Part shown: positions 61,287-64,000 of the stretch, piece by piece
Layout of the letters: the number at the start of each line of letters is the position of its first letter
Numbering within the stretch: position 1 is the stretch's first letter
DNA from: Candidatus Villigracilaceae bacterium
GTDB taxonomy: Bacteria; Chloroflexota; Anaerolineae; Anaerolineales; Villigracilaceae
Reading direction: 5' to 3'
Assembly (NCBI GenBank): GCA_026645935.1
Contig: JAPKMP010000007.1
Location: 62,001 to 126,000, forward strand
Length of the DNA stretch: 64,000 bases
Notes under the pieces: model-generated
Told to the model about the DNA's origin: nothing
Databases searched by the model: none
The model's input: the letters and a program-made list of their open reading frames with translations, nothing else
Translations under genes and position numbers: made by a program

Positions 61287-62089
61287 TCGATTGGGAATGC
61301 CTTTGTGCCAATCGGGCGCTCTCCACTAACAACACTCTTAAATTCCTGCTCGAAAAACTCATAGAGTGTTCCACCACTCTCCACAACAAAAGTAGGAACT
61401 TCTATTCGTTCTTTTTGGTGCTGGTATACAGTGAAGATAGCCTTTCCACCAAAACAATAATAACTATACATGGGAACGTAAGGCAAATACCAGATTTCTA
61501 ATTTTTCTCTTGCATTTCCTGATCTATTGAATATCTCGATAAAATCATTTTGAGCTTCAAGGATAGAACCCTTAAGTTCTTGCACTTCTTTGGTAATCCT
61601 TTGTCCAATTGCGCTTAACAATATTTCATTGTTGGGGTCAGGTAAAACGAGAACGGATTTTGTGTTTGTGCGCGTTGCAAACTCAATCAAATCGACACGA
61701 TGAGTGTTTCTCCATGTCCTTGCGTAGATAAACAAGATGTGCAAATTATTTGTGCTTCGGAATAGTCTTTGCCAATCAATATTGCCATGCCATTTTGCTG
61801 AAGCTCCGATTAAACCTGTCTCGGTAACATCATCAACCAGCCTTGAAGCAGAAAGTGCTTCCGCGTAAAATGCTCGTTTTGAAGATAGTTCCCAAATAAG
61901 AGCAACGGCAACAGAAGCAATTAGCAGTGAACCAAAATCTCGCAGCAACGTTTGTATTGATAATCTGCCTTGCCAATCTACTAAATCGGAGAGCAAGACT
62001 AATGCAATTCCAACCGCACCAATCACAAGTGACACAATGATGGTTCGATAACTTGTAAGTTGTTGATAAGTAGTTTTAGCATTGCCCAT
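61283..62089 (-). CDS. Two-helix membrane protein of unknown function in hsdS-remnant locus
   Basis: The 268-residue protein has two N-terminal membrane helices (TIIVSLVIGAVGIALVLL and LLIASVAVALIWELS), then a soluble region with a beta strand LHILFIYARTWRNTHRVDLIEFATRTNTKSVLVLPDP that looks like a phospholipase-D or HKD-like layout but lacks clear HxK motifs. The ATG at 62089 is preferred to a TTG at 62110 in the hsdS remnant. AT-rich. Defence-related function is possible given the locus. Confidence 0.62.
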   Translation of the reverse strand: MGNAKTTYQQLTSYRTIIVSLVIGAVGIALVLLSDLVDWQGRLSIQTLLRDFGSLLIASVAVALIWELSSKRAFYAEALSASRLVDDVTETGLIGASAKWHGNIDWQRLFRSTNNLHILFIYARTWRNTHRVDLIEFATRTNTKSVLVLPDPNNEILLSAIGQRITKEVQELKGSILEAQNDFIEIFNRSGNAREKLEIWYLPYVPMYSYYCFGGKAIFTVYQHQKERIEVPTFVVESGGTLYEFFEQEFKSVVSGERPIGTKAFPIE

Positions 62090-62106
62090 AAAATCATCTC
62101 TTGTTT

Positions 62107-62145
62107 TCAAAGCTCTTCCCTCAACGCCCTATCCAGCACGGATTG
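62107..62145 (-). pseudogene. hsdS 3'-end remnant 3
   Basis: The - strand reads QSVLDRALREEL-stop, again the last residues of type I HsdS. Only about 13 codons are recognisable. It precedes the two-helix membrane protein gene. Confidence 0.55.
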
Positions 62146-62409
62146 CAAATTCAGAATTACTAATTGGATAATATCCACTTCTGTGGACATGGGTCTCCCC
62201 ATTGCCCTTATTTTACATGATAAGCCAGCCTTCGAGCCAGAATCATTTGGCTACCCGCAAGAAATTCCCCTACCTGCCGCCCAGTCATCCTTCGATCATC
62301 CTTCGATTACCCACTTTTCGTCCCTCTTCCCTCTCGCCAGCTGACCACCCCAGCCCAAAAGCCCGAAGTCTCACCGCGGGGATCGCATAAAGTCAATTTC
62401 GGAAGGTAT
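62146..62409. other. Gene-free stretch
   Basis: About 260 bp without a convincing gene on either strand. A direct repeat of TCCTTCGAT occurs at about 62288-62305. Nothing else was recognised. Confidence 0.5.
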
Positions 62410-62916
62410 TTATCGCCGTCTTAATAACACCAGGGTGAGGACAATGATCAAAATGTCCACAACCATCAAGACCTGATCCTCCAGGGGAAACCCCGTTCTC
62501 AGCCACGCGACGAATATCGCGAGAACCTGGGTGCCGATGAATATCCCCCGCGATGCAAACAACGAAAGGGAACCGAAAAAGGGGATCTTGCTTCCCGGAT
62601 GGTTATTGTGCTCCCATCCCTGACCGTTCCCTGCCAAGACTTCCTCGATATGGAAATGAATATGAAATGCGATGCGCCGAATCCAGAAATCACTTTGCGC
62701 CCAGGCGGACGCCAAAAACATCGCCAGAATTGGATAGATCAAAATGATGGTGGCGGAATCGAATTGAATTCCCACCGACAGGAAGGTCCCTGCCGCGATC
62801 AGTGCCAAAGAAATCATTTGGTGTTGAAGTTCGATCCGTTTCAGCAGTTCGGCGCGAAGTGCCGAATACTCGGCAAGTAAGAATGACTTGGTTGATTCCG
62901 ACTGTCTCGATTTCAT
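62410..62916 (-). CDS. Membrane protein of unknown function
   Basis: The 168-residue protein has four hydrophobic segments separated by a cytoplasmic loop rich in His (FHIHFHIEEVLAGNGQGWEHNNH). I do not recognise the family. The ATG at 62916 has GAGGTATCC upstream. It stands between the hsdS-remnant locus and gcvPB. Confidence 0.7.
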   Translation of the reverse strand: MKSRQSESTKSFLLAEYSALRAELLKRIELQHQMISLALIAAGTFLSVGIQFDSATIILIYPILAMFLASAWAQSDFWIRRIAFHIHFHIEEVLAGNGQGWEHNNHPGSKIPFFGSLSLFASRGIFIGTQVLAIFVAWLRTGFPLEDQVLMVVDILIIVLTLVLLRRR

Positions 62917-62985
62917 GGATACCTCGTAAAAACCCTGTCGCGGATATTTATCTATAGAGGGCAATTATAGCATTGCGATAACGCG

Positions 62986-63020
62986 TTAAAAAAAGCCCCG
63001 CAGGTCTCACCGCAGGGCTT
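62986..63020 (-). terminator. Terminator of gcvPB
   Basis: A 9-bp stem with one mismatch (62993-63001 with 63012-63020) and a 10-base loop is followed on the - strand by seven T's (62994-62986 region). Confidence 0.85.
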
Positions 63021-63042
63021 CTCTTTCACTGATTACTAATTA

Positions 63043-64000
63043 CTATGCTTCGTAATTCTCCGGCAGCCAGCAGCAAAGGACCAATTCCCTCGCCGCCTTG
63101 ACCTCGTCCATGCGGCCGAATTGCGTGGTGCTTGGCGCATTATGGAGCAGGTCAGGCTGGGATTTCGCTTCCTCCGCGATCTTGATCAGCGCGTCGGCGA
63201 ACCGGTCGAGCGTGTCCTTGTTCTCGGTCTCGGTCGGCTCGATCATCAATGCTTCGGGGACGATGAGCGGGAAGTAATTCGTGGGCGGGTGGAAGTCGTA
63301 ATCCATCAGGCGTTTGGAGATATCCAGCGCGCGCACGTCCGAGCCTTCGAAATGCCCTTCCATCACGAACTCGTGCATGCAGATGCGGTCGTACGGAATG
63401 CGATATGTCCCGCGCAATCTCGCCTGCAGGTAATTCGCATTGAGGACGGCGTATTGGGCAATATCCTTCAAACCGTCCGGTCCGTGCATGAGGATGTAGG
63501 TGTACGAGCGGACAAGACCGCCTCCAAAATGACCGTGGAAGGCTTTCATGCGCCCGATGCTGTTCTTCGGGTTGACGAAGCCATAGAGCGGTGCCGTTTC
63601 GTCATCGCCTTCTTCGATGATGCCGACCAGCGGCGACGGCAGGAAGTCCGCGAGTCGCTGGCTGACGCCGACGGGACCCGATCCCGGTCCGCCGCCTCCG
63701 TGCGGGACGGAGAAGGTCTTGTGCAAGTTGAAATGCATCACATCGAAGCCCAGGTCGCCCGGGCGGACGATTCCAAGCAGGGCATTGAGGTTTGCGCCGT
63801 CGCCGTACATCAAACCGCCGCAGCCCTGCACCAACTTGATGACTTTCTCGATGTTCTCATCGAACATGCCGAGCGTGTTCGGGTTGGTGAGCATCATGCC
63901 GACGACGGTATCGTCGCAGGCGGCTTCGAGGGCTTTGAGGTCAACGTTCCCGCGCGAATCGGATGGGATGGTGACGACGCTCATGCCGAGCATGCCGACC
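63043..64000 (-). CDS. gcvPB: Glycine dehydrogenase (decarboxylating) subunit 2, P-protein (start outside window)
   Basis: The frame is open to the window edge (ATG at 63993 is internal, not the start). The visible 319 or so codons include the PLP-binding Lys in FNLHKTFSVPHGGGGPGSG and the family C-terminus. It is the second half of the split P-protein, which decarboxylates glycine with the H-protein; the partner gcvPA should lie beyond the right edge. Confidence 0.95.
   Translation of the reverse strand, partial: VGMLGMSVVTIPSDSRGNVDLKALEAACDDTVVGMMLTNPNTLGMFDENIEKVIKLVQGCGGLMYGDGANLNALLGIVRPGDLGFDVMHFNLHKTFSVPHGGGGPGSGPVGVSQRLADFLPSPLVGIIEEGDDETAPLYGFVNPKNSIGRMKAFHGHFGGGLVRSYTYILMHGPDGLKDIAQYAVLNANYLQARLRGTYRIPYDRICMHEFVMEGHFEGSDVRALDISKRLMDYDFHPPTNYFPLIVPEALMIEPTETENKDTLDRFADALIKIAEEAKSQPDLLHNAPSTTQFGRMDEVKAARELVLCCWLPENYEA

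Noticed and set aside
61162-61389. 75-codon - strand frame over the hsdS remnant
   Set aside because: A different frame of the same strand gives an unmistakable HsdS C-terminus, so this frame is chance.

Overview
The window looks like bacterial chromosome from the Chloroflexota, most likely an Anaerolineae-type organism. This is inferred from gene content: NBR1-type Ig plus peptidoglycan-binding lipoproteins, proline/threonine-rich lipoproteins, VIT1/rubrerythrin and DUF1786 proteins, a fused cyclase-ATPase-TPR regulator, interspersed palindromic repeats and moderate-to-high GC. No 16S gene or marker phylogeny is available here. Genes are dense and mostly in short-spaced operons with AAAGGAG-type ribosome binding sites.

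Layout. 1-1.3 kb: a lipoprotein (5' end cut by the window edge) and a YqaE-like peptide converge on a bidirectional terminator. 1.4-5.9 kb (-): a cytochrome b/ferredoxin fusion and a CcoI/FixI-type copper ATPase. 6-13.5 kb (-): a long run of small genes (sulfotransferase, four-helix membrane proteins, SRPBCC, DsrE, lipoproteins, two SGNH paralogues) containing an ArsM-like methyltransferase whose reading frame is interrupted by a single TGA at the expected catalytic-cysteine position, a strong selenocysteine candidate. 13.5-16.8 kb (-): a heme-copper oxidase-family operon with a CuA subunit II; subunit I lacks the active-site tyrosine, so it is probably an NO reductase. 17.2-20.4 kb: tRNA-Gln(CTG) close to glnS. 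20.5-25.5 kb (-): an ABC1/UbiB kinase, then a redox/NO-flavoured operon (NnrS/COX1-like protein, cytochrome b561, cupin) headed by a Crp/Fnr regulator. 25.5-29.4 kb (+): a heterodimeric ABC exporter behind a leader-peptide attenuator. 29.4-38.3 kb (+): SnoaL protein, rtcB, a bicovalent-FAD oxidase, and two class III cyclase-domain proteins. 38.3-48.6 kb (-): mreB-mreC-mreD-mrdA-minC-minD-minE-rodA-gltX plus a membrane protein. 48.8-55.3 kb (+): DegV, a second Crp/Fnr regulator, DUF2892 and thioredoxin-DUF2892, udk, cyclophilin, VTT protein, M20 peptidase, CBS-ACT protein. 55.3-60.4 kb (-): DUF1786, ferritin-like/VIT1 protein, methyltransferase, lipoprotein, acyltransferase-fold protein, DUF4190. 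60.4-62.1 kb (-): two AT-richer accessory genes separated by remnants of an hsdS 3' end. 62.4-64 kb (-): a membrane protein and gcvPB (cut by the right edge).

How parts fit together. Near-identical promoter geometry (a TGTRA-N6-TYACA palindrome, about 21 nt, then the -10 hexamer) precedes the copper ATPase and the heme-copper operon; a close variant precedes the DUF2892/thioredoxin operon next to a Crp/Fnr gene whose recognition helix resembles that of CRP. This suggests a shared redox or NO regulon. The cell-shape, Min and SEDS genes form one transcriptional block controlling elongation and septum placement. The most novel items are the in-frame UGA methyltransferase, the ABC-exporter attenuator, the tyrosine-less oxidase and the hsdS-tail-separated genes.
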